A stretch of DNA of 64,000 nt from Rikenellaceae bacterium (GCA_015059865.1 SUZP01000001.1:34453-98452), one strand, 5' to 3'; counted from the stretch's first letter, positions 37,963-48,004 are shown. A program made the numbers and translations. Notes: generated from the sequence alone by a model not told the origin.

Positions 37963-38670
37963 CTATGCTTTGCGTGCGATATATATATGTGCAATACCCA
38001 TCGACTGCGACCTACGCTCCACACTATCGAAGCCCACCTCCTTCAAGAGTGTTGTAAACTCCTCAGGCGAGGCAAACTTATCAATCGAGTCGGGCAGATA
38101 GGTGTATGCCGTAGCGTGTTTCGACACAAGGCGCCCTATGGTCGGAAGGATGTAGTGCGAGTATATGCGGTAGCACCAACGCACCAAGGCAAAACGCGGA
38201 TTTGAAAACTCCAACACCACAAGGTGGCCACCCTTGCGAATTGTGCGTTTCATCTCGGTCAAGGCCTCCTTCTGATGCTCGAAGTTTCGCACTCCGAAGG
38301 CTACCGTAGCGGCATCCACCGCCTCGTCTGCAAGTGGAATACTCTCGGCATTGCACTCCGTCAAAGAGATGCGCTCCGAGAGTCCAAGAGCCTCAATTTT
38401 CTGCTTCGCCACAGCCAACATCTCGCTCGAAAAGTCGGCTCCGTAGATTGTTGAGCCCTCGATATTTCGCGCCAAGGCGATAGCCAAATCGCCCGTACCT
38501 GTCGCCATATCCATAATATATTTGGCGCCGAGTTTGCGTACGATGCGCACTACGCGCTTGCGCCACAGCTTATCTATATCGAATGATAGTATATGGTTTA
38601 ATCGGTCGTATGTCGGTGCGATATCGTTAAACATTCCTCGCACCATTTCGCCTTTACTCTCTTTATTCAT
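37963..38670 (-). CDS. ubiE: Demethylmenaquinone methyltransferase (MenG/UbiE)
   Basis: 235 aa; MFNDIAPTYDRLNHILSFDIDKLWR, DMATGTGDLAIAL, CNAESIPLADEAVDAATVAFGVRNFEH. Confidence 0.93.
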   Translation of the reverse strand: MNKESKGEMVRGMFNDIAPTYDRLNHILSFDIDKLWRKRVVRIVRKLGAKYIMDMATGTGDLAIALARNIEGSTIYGADFSSEMLAVAKQKIEALGLSERISLTECNAESIPLADEAVDAATVAFGVRNFEHQKEALTEMKRTIRKGGHLVVLEFSNPRFALVRWCYRIYSHYILPTIGRLVSKHATAYTYLPDSIDKFASPEEFTTLLKEVGFDSVERRSQSMGIAHIYIARKA

Positions 38671-38731
38671 TATCTGTAAAATTACCTTTAATTGTCAATT
38701 CGTCAATTGTCAATTCGTCAATTATCAATTG

Positions 38732-39955
38732 TCAATTGTATTTTATCGCCTCGGCAACCTCTATACGACTAACAATCGAGGTAGCGAGGTGTGTAACTGC
38801 AACTATTATCGCAGCAAAGAGTATATCCACAACTGCAATCCACCCTGCACCAAGCGACACAGGCACCTCGGCAAGAAAATAGCCTGCTTCATCCAATTTT
38901 ATGAGGTGGAGATACTTCTGCGCTAACAACAGAGCCAACGCCAACAGATTGCCGACAACGATACCCACGGCGATAATCTGCGCTGCGCGATAGGTGAATA
39001 CGCGGCGTATCGCGCCATTCTGCATACCCAACGATTTGAGCGTTCCCACCATTCGCGTACGCTCCAAAACAAGGATTAGCAGCGCTGTAACCATATTAAA
39101 TATCGCAACAATCAACATTATGGTCAATATCACAACCGCATTCACATCGTGTGTTTCGAGCCAGCCAAAGATGACTGCGTGACGCTCGCGCGAACTGATT
39201 GCCACCAAGCTCTCCTCGCCCTCATACTCGCGCATTAGGCGCAAGTTTACAATATCGGCACTCTGCGCTGCCGTTTCACCATCGTGCAGACGACAGGCGT
39301 AGCCCGAAATCTGAGAAGGCTCCCAGCCATTTAGCTTCTGCACATTGCGTATGTCGGTCAGAGCTAACTCTGCACCCGTCTCGCCCAAGGCCGAACGGTA
39401 TATTCCGCACACCTTGAACACCTCGCGACGAGGCGTGTCACCCTCCAAGAGCAACAACTCGATGCGGCCATTACACTCCGCACCAATCTTCTGCGCCACG
39501 CTCTGCGACAGCAGCACCTCCTTGCGGCGCGCCTCCTCCATTCTCGGCATTGTTCCCTCTACTAATCGCTCGGCAAAGAGCGATAAATCGGCATCCGCAC
39601 CAACACCTTTCAGCGCAACACCTATTGCCCCCTCCTCGCCACGCGCCACGCAACTACGCAGGGCATAACGCTCTGTATGGGCAATATTGCTCGTAGTGTT
39701 GAGTATGTTGCGTAGCTGTTCGTTATCACTGATGGGATATTGTTCAGGTTGTCGCTCGCCATAGGGATTGGATATTGTCATATCCGCAATCGTACCCGAC
39801 ACAAGCGTTGTAATCTGCTCCTTGAAGCCAAATATCACCGACAGCGTGATAATCGCCACGGCAATACTCACCGCCACGGCAGCCGTAGCGATACGCACCA
39901 TCACACTCTTTGACGATGTACCACGCAATGCAATATGTCGGATAAGGCTCTTCAT
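38732..39955 (-). CDS. ABC transporter permease, LolC/E-FtsX-like
   Basis: Start at MKSLIRHIALRGTSSK (39955); the ORF extension to 40015 is repeat-derived. LERTRMVGTLKSLGMQNGAIRRVFTYRAAQII typical of LolE-like permeases. Confidence 0.82.
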   Translation of the reverse strand: MKSLIRHIALRGTSSKSVMVRIATAAVAVSIAVAIITLSVIFGFKEQITTLVSGTIADMTISNPYGERQPEQYPISDNEQLRNILNTTSNIAHTERYALRSCVARGEEGAIGVALKGVGADADLSLFAERLVEGTMPRMEEARRKEVLLSQSVAQKIGAECNGRIELLLLEGDTPRREVFKVCGIYRSALGETGAELALTDIRNVQKLNGWEPSQISGYACRLHDGETAAQSADIVNLRLMREYEGEESLVAISSRERHAVIFGWLETHDVNAVVILTIMLIVAIFNMVTALLILVLERTRMVGTLKSLGMQNGAIRRVFTYRAAQIIAVGIVVGNLLALALLLAQKYLHLIKLDEAGYFLAEVPVSLGAGWIAVVDILFAAIIVAVTHLATSIVSRIEVAEAIKYN

Positions 39956-40000
39956 TTTAATTGACAATTGACGAATTGACAATTGATAATTGACGAATTG

Positions 40001-40098
40001 ACCTTCGGTCTTCACTGCTCCGCCTCGGCAAAGTCTGCAAGCAGCCTCTGCTCTCGGCTCAATCGCAGCGGTGACAATTAAAGGAATTTTTAATTTTT
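40001..40098. repeat. ~98-bp direct repeat, copy 1
   Basis: ACCTTCGGTCTTCACTGCTCCGCCTCGGCAAAGTCTGCAAGCAGCCTCTGCTCTCGGCTCAATCGCAGCGGTGACAATTAAA...; same as 41526. Confidence 0.95.
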
Positions 40099-40138
40099 AA
40101 TTTTTAATTTTTAATTCTCAATTCTCAATTATTGAGTA

Positions 40139-40627
40139 TCAATACTCAATCCTGTCCTCTTTTTCGGTCCAAGCGCGGAAGCCTGCAAGGGCCTCCTTGC
40201 GCATAAAGTTTTGGCACGGAATTGCTCGCTGGGCATACGGCTTCGCAATCTCGTCGTAGATAAATGAGTCGTCGAAATCTATCGCCTTGGCATCATCTTT
40301 CGTATTGCCATAGACAATGCGCGACACCCCTGCCCAATAGAGAGCGCTGAGGCACATCGGACACGGCTCACACGAGGTGTAGCAGGTGCAACCCTCCAAC
40401 TTGAAGTTGCCCACCTTGGCACACGCTGCGCGAATAGCACTCACCTCGGCGTGCGCAGTTGGGTCATTATTTGCTGTTACGCGGTTTGTTCCCGTAGCGA
40501 CAACCTCGCCATCGCGAACAATAACAGCCCCGAAAGGACCTCCGCCATTGGCTACATTCTCAATTGAGAGGTCGATAGCCATCTGCATAAATCGGCTATC
40601 CTCGGTTGTGAATTTCTCCTCTTCCAT
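40139..40627 (-). CDS. Nucleoside (guanine-type) deaminase, CDA fold
   Basis: 162 aa; DPTAHAEVSAIRAAC and SCEPCPMCLSALYWAGVSRIVYG. Confidence 0.92.
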   Translation of the reverse strand: MEEEKFTTEDSRFMQMAIDLSIENVANGGGPFGAVIVRDGEVVATGTNRVTANNDPTAHAEVSAIRAACAKVGNFKLEGCTCYTSCEPCPMCLSALYWAGVSRIVYGNTKDDAKAIDFDDSFIYDEIAKPYAQRAIPCQNFMRKEALAGFRAWTEKEDRIEY

Positions 40628-40727
40628 AATCGAAATCTCTCATTTTTGGCAAAATTAACAATTTTTTCTATTTTTGTGCGTATTATTAGCGATTATTAGT
40701 AATTATTTAACAAAAATCGTACACAAG

Positions 40728-41480
40728 ATGTTTCTAAATCTATTGCAAGTTTCATACGAAGGCGAGAGCCATTTTCTCACCAACCTCACAACAAGTGAGG
40801 CATTTATGATGATTATCATTGTCGGCATTGTTGGATTTATAGTGCAGATGCGCCTGCGTTCGGTAGTCTCTAAGTATTCGCAAGAGCCATTGCCGGGCGG
40901 AATGACGGGAGCTGAGATTGCCGAGAGAATGTTACGCGAAAATGGCGTACAGGGCGTTACCGTAACCCATACGGGCGGCTACCTCACCGACCACTTTAAC
41001 CCTGCAACAATGACCGTAAACCTCTCTGACGAGGTCTACTATGGGCGTTCCATCACCGCTGCTGCTATCGCCTGCCACGAGTGCGGACACGCCGTACAGC
41101 ACGCGCAGGGCTATGCTCCATTGCGTATGCGCTCGGCACTTGTGCCACTTGTAAACTTCTCGTCGCAAGCGGCAACTTGGTTAATCATTATCGGACTTAT
41201 CATGACCGCCTCGTCGGGCAGCCAGATGATGTGCTGGATAGGAGTGGGACTGATGTGCATATCAGCACTCTTCTCGATTATCACTTTGCCCGTAGAGTAC
41301 AACGCCTCGGACAGAGCGTTGGAGTGGTTGGAGCAGAGCCGCATCCTCGTTGGCGAGGAGTTGGATGGCGCGAAGATTTCGCTTCGCTGGGCGGCTCGCA
41401 CCTACCTCGTAGCAGCACTGTCGGCTATCGCATCGATACTCTACTATGTGGCTCTTATCAACGGCAGAAGAAGAGACTAA
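40728..41480 (+). CDS. Zinc metallopeptidase, YugP family
   Basis: From ATG 40728; AAAIACHECGHAVQHAQGYAPLRMRSALVP (HEcGH). Confidence 0.9.
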   Translation: MFLNLLQVSYEGESHFLTNLTTSEAFMMIIIVGIVGFIVQMRLRSVVSKYSQEPLPGGMTGAEIAERMLRENGVQGVTVTHTGGYLTDHFNPATMTVNLSDEVYYGRSITAAAIACHECGHAVQHAQGYAPLRMRSALVPLVNFSSQAATWLIIIGLIMTASSGSQMMCWIGVGLMCISALFSIITLPVEYNASDRALEWLEQSRILVGEELDGAKISLRWAARTYLVAALSAIASILYYVALINGRRRD

Positions 41481-41525
41481 AATTAGAGAGTAGTGAGGAG
41501 TTTTCAAATTGACAATTGACAATTG

Positions 41526-41615
41526 ACCTTCGGTCTTCACTGCTCCGCCTCGGCAAAGTCTGCAAGCAGCCTCTGCTCTCGGCTCAATCGCAGCGGTGAC
41601 AATTAAAAGAATTTT
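41526..41615. repeat. ~90-bp direct repeat, copy 2
   Basis: ~80-bp core identical to 40001-40080, same orientation, flanking the deaminase/YugP pair. Confidence 0.95.
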
Positions 41616-41640
41616 TAATTCTTAATTTTTAATTACTTTC

Positions 41641-41771
41641 TCGCGCTCCCCAGTAAGCGAACAGAGTGAGCGCCCCCAGTAAGGGCGGAACGCCCACCCC
41701 CAGTAAAACACCGAAGGTGTGTCCCCAGTAAACCCCAGTTAAACTGCGCCGTGATAAGGGTAGGAGTTCGC
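41641..41771 (+). repeat. Hairpin-array element with conserved tail, copy 2
   Basis: CCCCAGTAA units alternating with GGGCGGAACGCCC and ACACCGAAGGTGT mini-hairpins, tail CTGCGCCGTGATAAGGGTAGGAGTTCGC. Confidence 0.85.
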
Positions 41772-41804
41772 AAAACAAAAAAAACAAAAAAACTAAAAGA
41801 TAAT

Positions 41805-43250
41805 ATGAAGAAACAAACAAAATTAATTATCGGTCTTGCCATTGCGGTTATATCGTTATGTTTTAGCATATTGCGTATTACCGATGTAATTCCTTCATCG
41901 CCCAAGAAGCCTAAGTATGTATTCTACTTTATTGGCGATGGTATGAGTGTTGCCCAAGTGCTCGGCACCGAATTTTACAACGCAGCGAAGAGTGGCACAG
42001 ACAAAATCGAGCGTCTGAATTTCTCGCAATTTCCGACACGAACATTCGTAACAAACTATTCTGCATCGAACCTCGTTACCGACTCGGCAGCGGCTGGCAC
42101 AGCACTCGCCACAGGACATAAAACTAATAACGACTATATAGGCGTAGACAAGGATGGCAATGCCCTGCGCTCAATCATCGATGTCGCCACAGAGGGCGGC
42201 TACAAGGTGGGATTGGTAACCAATGTCGGTATCAACCACGCCACTCCAAGCAGTTTCTACGGGCATACAACTGACCGCTTCGCATTCTCGCAACTTATAG
42301 ACGACTACATCGCCAGCGAGGTGGATTTCATCGCAGGTGCAACCGTTATGGACAAGATGAGTCGTACGCTCCGAAAGCAGTATGCGCCTATAACTACCGT
42401 AGAGCTCGTCGAGCGCATCCGCAATGCAGGCATCGAAATCACAACCGATATTACGAGAGCTGCAACGACCAGAGATAAGCGCGTAGCACTTATTGCCAAC
42501 GACAAGGAGAATAAGCATGTGCCCAATGTCATAGACCGCAAGGGCGACGAGCAGCACACGCTGACAGCCTTCACTCGTGCAGCGATAGAGTACCTCACAA
42601 GCAATAGCGACAACGGCTTTTTCTTGATGGTTGAGGGTGGAAAAATCGACTATGCAGCACACAACAAAGATGCGGTTACAGTGTTCACAGAGATAAACGA
42701 ATTTGCCGAGTCGATAGAGTTGGCTCTCGGCTTTGCTGAGCAACACCCCGACGAAACTCTTATCGTAGTAACATCCGACCACGACACGGGAGGTCTGAGC
42801 ATCGGCCACAACCAATACACCGTTCGTATGAATGCCCTAACAGTACAGAATCTATCGGTAGCTATGCTATCTAATGTTCTACGCGATATGCGAGCAAAAG
42901 GCTATCGCAACTGGGCAGATTATAAGCAGATGTTATCCGAAAGAGTTGGTTTATGGAGCAATATTCCTGTCAGCAAGGAGGATGAGCAGTTGTTGCTCAA
43001 CGACTTCAACGATATATTTATGAAGCACGGCAAGCAGCTCGAAGGGTTGTATACAAAGAACGAAATTATTGCAATAGATGCGATGAGTATACTCTACAAG
43101 TATGCCCTTATTGATTGGGCCAGCTTCCAGCACACTGGACTATACACTCCACTCTACGCCAAGGGCTTTGGTGAGAGCAAGTTCGCTGCTTGCTACGACC
43201 AGACCGAGATTCCGAAGACTATTGCTCGTCTGATGGGCGGCGAACTGTAA
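41805..43250 (+). CDS. Alkaline phosphatase
   Basis: Start MKKQTKLIIGLAIAV; FYFIGDGMSVAQVLG, VTDSAAAGTALATGHKTNN, VVTSDHDTGGLSIGHNQY. Confidence 0.92.
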   Translation: MKKQTKLIIGLAIAVISLCFSILRITDVIPSSPKKPKYVFYFIGDGMSVAQVLGTEFYNAAKSGTDKIERLNFSQFPTRTFVTNYSASNLVTDSAAAGTALATGHKTNNDYIGVDKDGNALRSIIDVATEGGYKVGLVTNVGINHATPSSFYGHTTDRFAFSQLIDDYIASEVDFIAGATVMDKMSRTLRKQYAPITTVELVERIRNAGIEITTDITRAATTRDKRVALIANDKENKHVPNVIDRKGDEQHTLTAFTRAAIEYLTSNSDNGFFLMVEGGKIDYAAHNKDAVTVFTEINEFAESIELALGFAEQHPDETLIVVTSDHDTGGLSIGHNQYTVRMNALTVQNLSVAMLSNVLRDMRAKGYRNWADYKQMLSERVGLWSNIPVSKEDEQLLLNDFNDIFMKHGKQLEGLYTKNEIIAIDAMSILYKYALIDWASFQHTGLYTPLYAKGFGESKFAACYDQTEIPKTIARLMGGEL

Positions 43251-43261
43251 AAAATCGTTCT

Positions 43262-43361
43262 GATTGGGAAATTTTGCACCTTGCTGCAGACGCTGAAATG
43301 CTCACATAGGTCTACTATGCTCCGCTTTCATCGCCTTGCAACGCACAAAATTTCCTCAATC
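43262..43361. repeat. Palindromic ~90-nt MITE/BIME-like element
   Basis: GGAAATTTTG (43267) ... CAAAATTTCC (43346) terminal inverted repeats, central CATAGgtctaCTATG. Confidence 0.75.
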
Positions 43362-43441
43362 ATTGACTATTTTTTGGTGAGAGATAACTAAAAATAATTT
43401 TAAATTTTGCATTCTGCATTTTGAATTTTGCATTTTGAATT

Positions 43442-44032
43442 ATGAACTACACTTTCGACCACGACCTATTTTTGTTCCTCAACTTCGATGGAGGAAAAGC
43501 GATGGATTTTATAATGGAGACCATATCGGGAACGCTGATGTGGATACCACTCTACCTCTTTATACTCGGCTTTGTATGGTATAAGCTCGGTTGGCAGAGA
43601 GCCCTCGCCTTTGCTGTTTGCTTGGTGTTGGCGATTGGTTTGTCGGATATCATCTGCGGCATCTTCAAACATTCGGGCCCTCTGAAACACTTGTGGGAGT
43701 CGTTCCCCGTGCGTCATCGCCCTATGTTCGACTCGGCTGTGCGCGACTTGGCACATGTTCCATCGTACAAGCACGGAGCCTATGGCACTGTGTCGGCACA
43801 CGCTGCAACCGTTGTGTCGTTGGCGTGGTTTTCAGCTCTCACAATTCGTAAAAAGTGGTATAATTGGGTTATTTCTGTGGCAGTTATCTTGATATGCTAC
43901 TCGCGCATCTATCTCGCTTGCCACTTCCCTATGGATATTCTACTCGGTTCAATTGTAGGTAGTGCGTGCGGTTTGTCTATATTTTTCCTATGGAAAAAGT
44001 TTGACAGAGTAGTGGAAAAGTTGATAAAATAG
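43442..44032 (+). CDS. PAP2-family phosphatase
   Basis: 196 aa; GAYGTVSAHAATVVSLAWF and SRIYLACHFPMDILLGSIVG. Confidence 0.88.
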   Translation: MNYTFDHDLFLFLNFDGGKAMDFIMETISGTLMWIPLYLFILGFVWYKLGWQRALAFAVCLVLAIGLSDIICGIFKHSGPLKHLWESFPVRHRPMFDSAVRDLAHVPSYKHGAYGTVSAHAATVVSLAWFSALTIRKKWYNWVISVAVILICYSRIYLACHFPMDILLGSIVGSACGLSIFFLWKKFDRVVEKLIK

Positions 44033-44093
44033 TGTATCTTTGCACGCGAATTATTAAAAAGATTTAAAAATTTAAATAAACGATATAGCATTT

Positions 44094-45821
44094 ATGGAAC
44101 ATTTGAGTGAACAAGAACAGTTGCGCCGCCAGTCGCTCCAAGCGTTGCGCGACCTCGGTATCAACCCCTATCCGGCAGAGAAGTTTGATGTGTCGGCTAC
44201 CGCAGCGCAGATAGCAGCAGAGTTCGATGCCGAGCCTGCAAAGTTCGAGGCTGTAACCATCGCCGGTCGTATTATGAGCCGTCGTATTATGGGTAGTGCT
44301 TCGTTCTTCGAGTTGCAGGACCACACAGGTCGTATTCAGGTATATATCCGCCGTGACGATGTCTGCCCAGAGGGGGACCCCACACTCTACAATACTGTGT
44401 TTAAGAAGTTGCTCGATATTGGCGACTTTGTGGGTATTGAGGGTTTTGCTTTCCGCACCAACACAGGCGAGTTGTCGGTACACTGCCGCAAGTTCACCGT
44501 CTTGTCGAAGTCTATCCGCCCACTCCCAATCGTGAAGGAGAAAGACGGTCAGCAGTTCGATGCTTTGACAGACCCTGAGGTACGCTATCGTCAGCGTTAT
44601 GTCGATTTGGTGGTTAATCCGAAGGTGCGCGAGGTCTTTGCAAAGCGTGCAAAGATTATCGCTACCATGCGCGAGTACTTCAACGAGCACGGTTGCTTGG
44701 AGGTCGAGACTCCAATCTTGCAGCCAATTCCGGGAGGTGCTTCGGCTCGCCCATTCATCACCCACCACAACGCTCTCGATATCGACTTCTATATGCGAAT
44801 AGCTACCGAGTTGTACTTGAAGCGCCTTATCGTAGGCGGCTTTGATGGCGTATATGAGTTCGGCAAGAATTTCCGTAACGAGGGTATGGACCGCACTCAC
44901 AATCCTGAGTTTACTTGTATGGAGATTTATATCGCCTACAAGGACTACCGCTGGATGATGGAGTTCACCGAGAATATGTTGGAGCGTATCGCTTTGGCTG
45001 TTAATGGCACTACCGAGGTGGAGATTGATGGCAAGCAGATTTCGTTCAAGGCTCCGTTCCGCCGTTTGACTATGACCGATGCTATCCGCGAGAAGACCGG
45101 CTACGACATCACAGGTCAGAGTGAGGCTGAGTTGCGCGAGGCTTGCAAGCGTTTGAATGTCGAGATTGACGACACGATGGGTAAGGGTAAGTTGATTGAT
45201 GCCATCTTCGGACAGTACTGTGAGGAGGATTTGGTGCAGCCAACATTTATCTGCGACTACCCTATCGAGATGTCGCCACTCTGCAAGCGTCACCGTGACA
45301 ACCAAGATTTGACCGAGCGTTTCGAGTTGTTCGTAGCGGGCAAGGAGTTGTGTAACGCCTACTCGGAGTTGAACGACCCAATCGACCAGCTGGAGCGTTT
45401 CCAAGAGCAGATGCGATTGTCGGAGCGTGGCGATGACGAGGCGATGTTTATCGATATGGACTTTGTGCGTGCGTTGGAGTACGGTATGCCGAACTGCTCG
45501 GGTATGGGTATGGGTATCGACCGCTTGACAATGTTTATGACAGGTCAGACTTCGATTCAGGATGTATTGTTCTTCCCTACAATGCGCCCTGAGAAGAAGG
45601 TTGTTGCCGATGGCGAGGAGGTATATACCGAGGCGGGTGTTCCTGCCGAGTGGGTTGAGGCTATTCAGAAGATGGGCTACATCACCCTCGAAGCCTTTGC
45701 CAACACTGCAAAGAGTGGCGGTATGAAACTCTTTAACGACCTCTGCGGCTTCAACAAGAAGAATAAGTTGGGCTTGGCAACCGCAGGTATCAAGGCGTGG
45801 ATTGAGGCTCAAAAGGAGTAG
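44094..45821 (+). CDS. lysS: Lysyl-tRNA synthetase, class II
   Basis: 575 aa; [26 protein letters not shown] and [33 protein letters not shown]. Confidence 0.96.
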   Translation: MEHLSEQEQLRRQSLQALRDLGINPYPAEKFDVSATAAQIAAEFDAEPAKFEAVTIAGRIMSRRIMGSASFFELQDHTGRIQVYIRRDDVCPEGDPTLYNTVFKKLLDIGDFVGIEGFAFRTNTGELSVHCRKFTVLSKSIRPLPIVKEKDGQQFDALTDPEVRYRQRYVDLVVNPKVREVFAKRAKIIATMREYFNEHGCLEVETPILQPIPGGASARPFITHHNALDIDFYMRIATELYLKRLIVGGFDGVYEFGKNFRNEGMDRTHNPEFTCMEIYIAYKDYRWMMEFTENMLERIALAVNGTTEVEIDGKQISFKAPFRRLTMTDAIREKTGYDITGQSEAELREACKRLNVEIDDTMGKGKLIDAIFGQYCEEDLVQPTFICDYPIEMSPLCKRHRDNQDLTERFELFVAGKELCNAYSELNDPIDQLERFQEQMRLSERGDDEAMFIDMDFVRALEYGMPNCSGMGMGIDRLTMFMTGQTSIQDVLFFPTMRPEKKVVADGEEVYTEAGVPAEWVEAIQKMGYITLEAFANTAKSGGMKLFNDLCGFNKKNKLGLATAGIKAWIEAQKE

Positions 45822-45894
45822 AACTTGTAAGGGCTATTTACAAGTTGAGAAATTGGAATAATATTATTAAACTTAAATTATATATTTGAAAACT

Positions 45895-46650
45895 ATGGCA
45901 AGAAAGAAGATTGTTGCTGGTAACTGGAAGATGAATACTTTGCCAGCAGAGGGTGTTGAGTTGGCAAAGAGTGTAGTTGCAGGTCGCTCGGAGGTTTGCG
46001 AGTGCGTAAACTTTATCGTTTGCCCTCCATTCACCCACCTTTCGCAGGTTGTTGAGGCTGTTAAGGGCTCGGATATCGCTGTTGGTGCGCAGGATTGCGC
46101 TACCGAGGCTAAGGGTGCCTACACCGGCGAGGTTGCAGCACAGATGATTGCAGCTCTCGGTTGCAAGTATGTTATTCTCGGCCACTCGGAGCGTCGTCAG
46201 TACTATGGCGAGACTTCGGAGAGTTTGAACAAGAAGATGGCTCAGGCTTATGCTAACGGCTTGACTCCAATCTACTGCGTAGGCGAGAACTTGGAGGAGC
46301 GCGAGGCAGGTAACCACTTCGCAGTTTGCAAGGCACAGATTGAGGAGGTAGTATTCAACCTCACCGAGGAGCAGTTCGCTAACCTCGTTATCGCATACGA
46401 GCCTGTTTGGGCTATCGGTACAGGCAAGACCGCTACCGCAGAGCAGGCACAGGAGATTCACGCATATATCCGTGAGGTGTTGCGCTCGAAGTTCGGTGCT
46501 GCTGCCGAGGAGTGCCCAATTCTCTACGGTGGTTCGTGCAAGCCATCTAACGCTGCCGAGATATTTGCAAAGGCTGATGTAGATGGTGGTCTTATCGGTG
46601 GTGCAGCTTTGAAGGCTGAGGACTTCCTCGCTATCGGTAAGGGTTTCTAA
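45895..46650 (+). CDS. tpiA: Triosephosphate isomerase
   Basis: MARKKIVAGNWKMNTLPAEG, ILGHSERRQYYGE, IAYEPVWAIGTGKTAT. Confidence 0.97.
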   Translation: MARKKIVAGNWKMNTLPAEGVELAKSVVAGRSEVCECVNFIVCPPFTHLSQVVEAVKGSDIAVGAQDCATEAKGAYTGEVAAQMIAALGCKYVILGHSERRQYYGETSESLNKKMAQAYANGLTPIYCVGENLEEREAGNHFAVCKAQIEEVVFNLTEEQFANLVIAYEPVWAIGTGKTATAEQAQEIHAYIREVLRSKFGAAAEECPILYGGSCKPSNAAEIFAKADVDGGLIGGAALKAEDFLAIGKGF

Positions 46651-46698
46651 TCAGAGAAATCCACCTCAAAAGCACTTTTTATGGTAAATAAGGTTTTT

Positions 46699-46724
46699 GG
46701 GCTGTCAAGCGACAGCCCAATTTT
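46699..46724 (+). terminator. Terminator after tpiA
   Basis: GGGCTGTC-aagc-GACAGCCC-AATTTTAT. Confidence 0.8.
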
Positions 46725-46771
46725 ATAAAAATAAGCTAATGGCTAATTGCCAATGGCTAATTGCAAAAAAA

Positions 46772-47977
46772 ATGAATCGTTATATCAACATCAACGACTA
46801 CGACTATCCGTTACCTGACGAGCGAATTGCGAAGTTTCCGCTTGCGGAGCGTGATTCGTCGAAGTTGCTTGTCTATCGTGGTGGCGAGATTGCGGAGCGA
46901 CACTTCTCCGATATTGGCGAGGAGTTACCCGAAGGCTCTCTGCTCGTATTCAACAATACAAAGGTGGTGCGAGCGCGACTCGTTATGCACAAACCTTCGG
47001 GAGCAAGGGTTGAGGTCTTCTGCTTGGAGCCTCACGCCCCTGCCGACTACGAACATGCCTTTGCGGTAAAGGGCGAGTGCGAGTGGTCGTGCATTGTGGG
47101 TAACCTCAAAAAGTGGAAGGAGGGAGCTGTCGAGATACCTTTCGAGTATGAGGGCGCAAACTACACCTTGCAGGCATATATCGCCGAGCGTGGCACGCGC
47201 GAGCATATTGTGCGCTTCGAGTGGGCGGCTCCGATGACCTTTGGCGAGTTGTTGGAGTATCTCGGTCGTATTCCTATTCCGCCGTATCTCAATCGCGAGA
47301 GCGAGGAGATTGACAATACTCGCTACCAGACGGTCTATTCCCGTTTTGAAGGCTCTGTGGCAGCACCAACGGCAGGTTTGCACTTCACCGAGCCACTTAT
47401 CGAGCGAATGAAGGCGAAGGGTTTTGACTTTGCCGAGGTTACGCTCCATGTGGGCGCAGGAACATTCTTGCCGGTTAAAGATGAAGATGCCACCAAACAC
47501 GCAATGCACACCGAGCATTTCGATATCACCCTTGCAACACTGCGAAAACTGCGTGCGAACTATGGCAAAATTGTCGCCGTAGGCACAACCTCGGTGCGCA
47601 CTTTGGAGTCGCTGACGGCTTTGGCATGGCGCATCAAGGGTGGTAAGGCTTACGACTGCGCAACGGTGGGACAGTGGGAGTTGTACGATATCCCTGCCGA
47701 CTTCACTGGCGAGAAGGTCCTCGATATACTTATATTATATATGGAGCAAAATGGTTTGGAGCGTCTGCGTGCCGCAACCGAGATAATGATTACCCCACTT
47801 GGTTACAACTACCGCATCGTGCGCAATATCGTAACCAACTTCCACCAACCGAAATCGACCTTGCTGCTGCTCGTATCGGCCTATGTGGGCGAAGATTGGC
47901 ACAAGATTTACGACTACGCCCTCTCGCACGATTTTCGGTTTTTGTCGTATGGCGACTCATCGTTGCTTATGCGATAG
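46772..47977 (+). CDS. queA: S-adenosylmethionine:tRNA ribosyltransferase-isomerase
   Basis: From MNRYININDYDYPLPDERIAKFPLAERDSSKLLVY; AAPTAGLHFTEPLIERMKAKGFDFAEVTLHVGAGTFLPVK. Confidence 0.95.
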   Translation: MNRYININDYDYPLPDERIAKFPLAERDSSKLLVYRGGEIAERHFSDIGEELPEGSLLVFNNTKVVRARLVMHKPSGARVEVFCLEPHAPADYEHAFAVKGECEWSCIVGNLKKWKEGAVEIPFEYEGANYTLQAYIAERGTREHIVRFEWAAPMTFGELLEYLGRIPIPPYLNRESEEIDNTRYQTVYSRFEGSVAAPTAGLHFTEPLIERMKAKGFDFAEVTLHVGAGTFLPVKDEDATKHAMHTEHFDITLATLRKLRANYGKIVAVGTTSVRTLESLTALAWRIKGGKAYDCATVGQWELYDIPADFTGEKVLDILILYMEQNGLERLRAATEIMITPLGYNYRIVRNIVTNFHQPKSTLLLLVSAYVGEDWHKIYDYALSHDFRFLSYGDSSLLMR

Positions 47978-48004
47978 TAGCGATTTTCTATTAAAGAACA
48001 ATAT

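Noticed and set aside
39956-40015. N-terminal extension MKTEGQFVNYQLSIRQLSIK of the permease ORF
   Set aside because: This is translated AATTGACGAATTGAC repeat; the real start is MKSLIRHIALRG at 39955. The same MKTEGQ appears in the spurious ORF at 41540.
41641-41741. CRISPR-like repeat/spacer alternation in the hairpin array
   Set aside because: Units (~9 nt) and spacers (~14-17 nt) are far too short and the spacers are palindromic; no cas genes. Kept as a novel repeat instead.
44064-45812. 582-aa minus-strand ORF
   Set aside because: Antisense to lysS over its full length; no domain pattern.
46651-46771. preQ1 riboswitch upstream of queA
   Set aside because: The only structure is the tpiA terminator GGGCTGTC-aagc-GACAGCCC plus short repeats; no preQ1 aptamer pattern seen.
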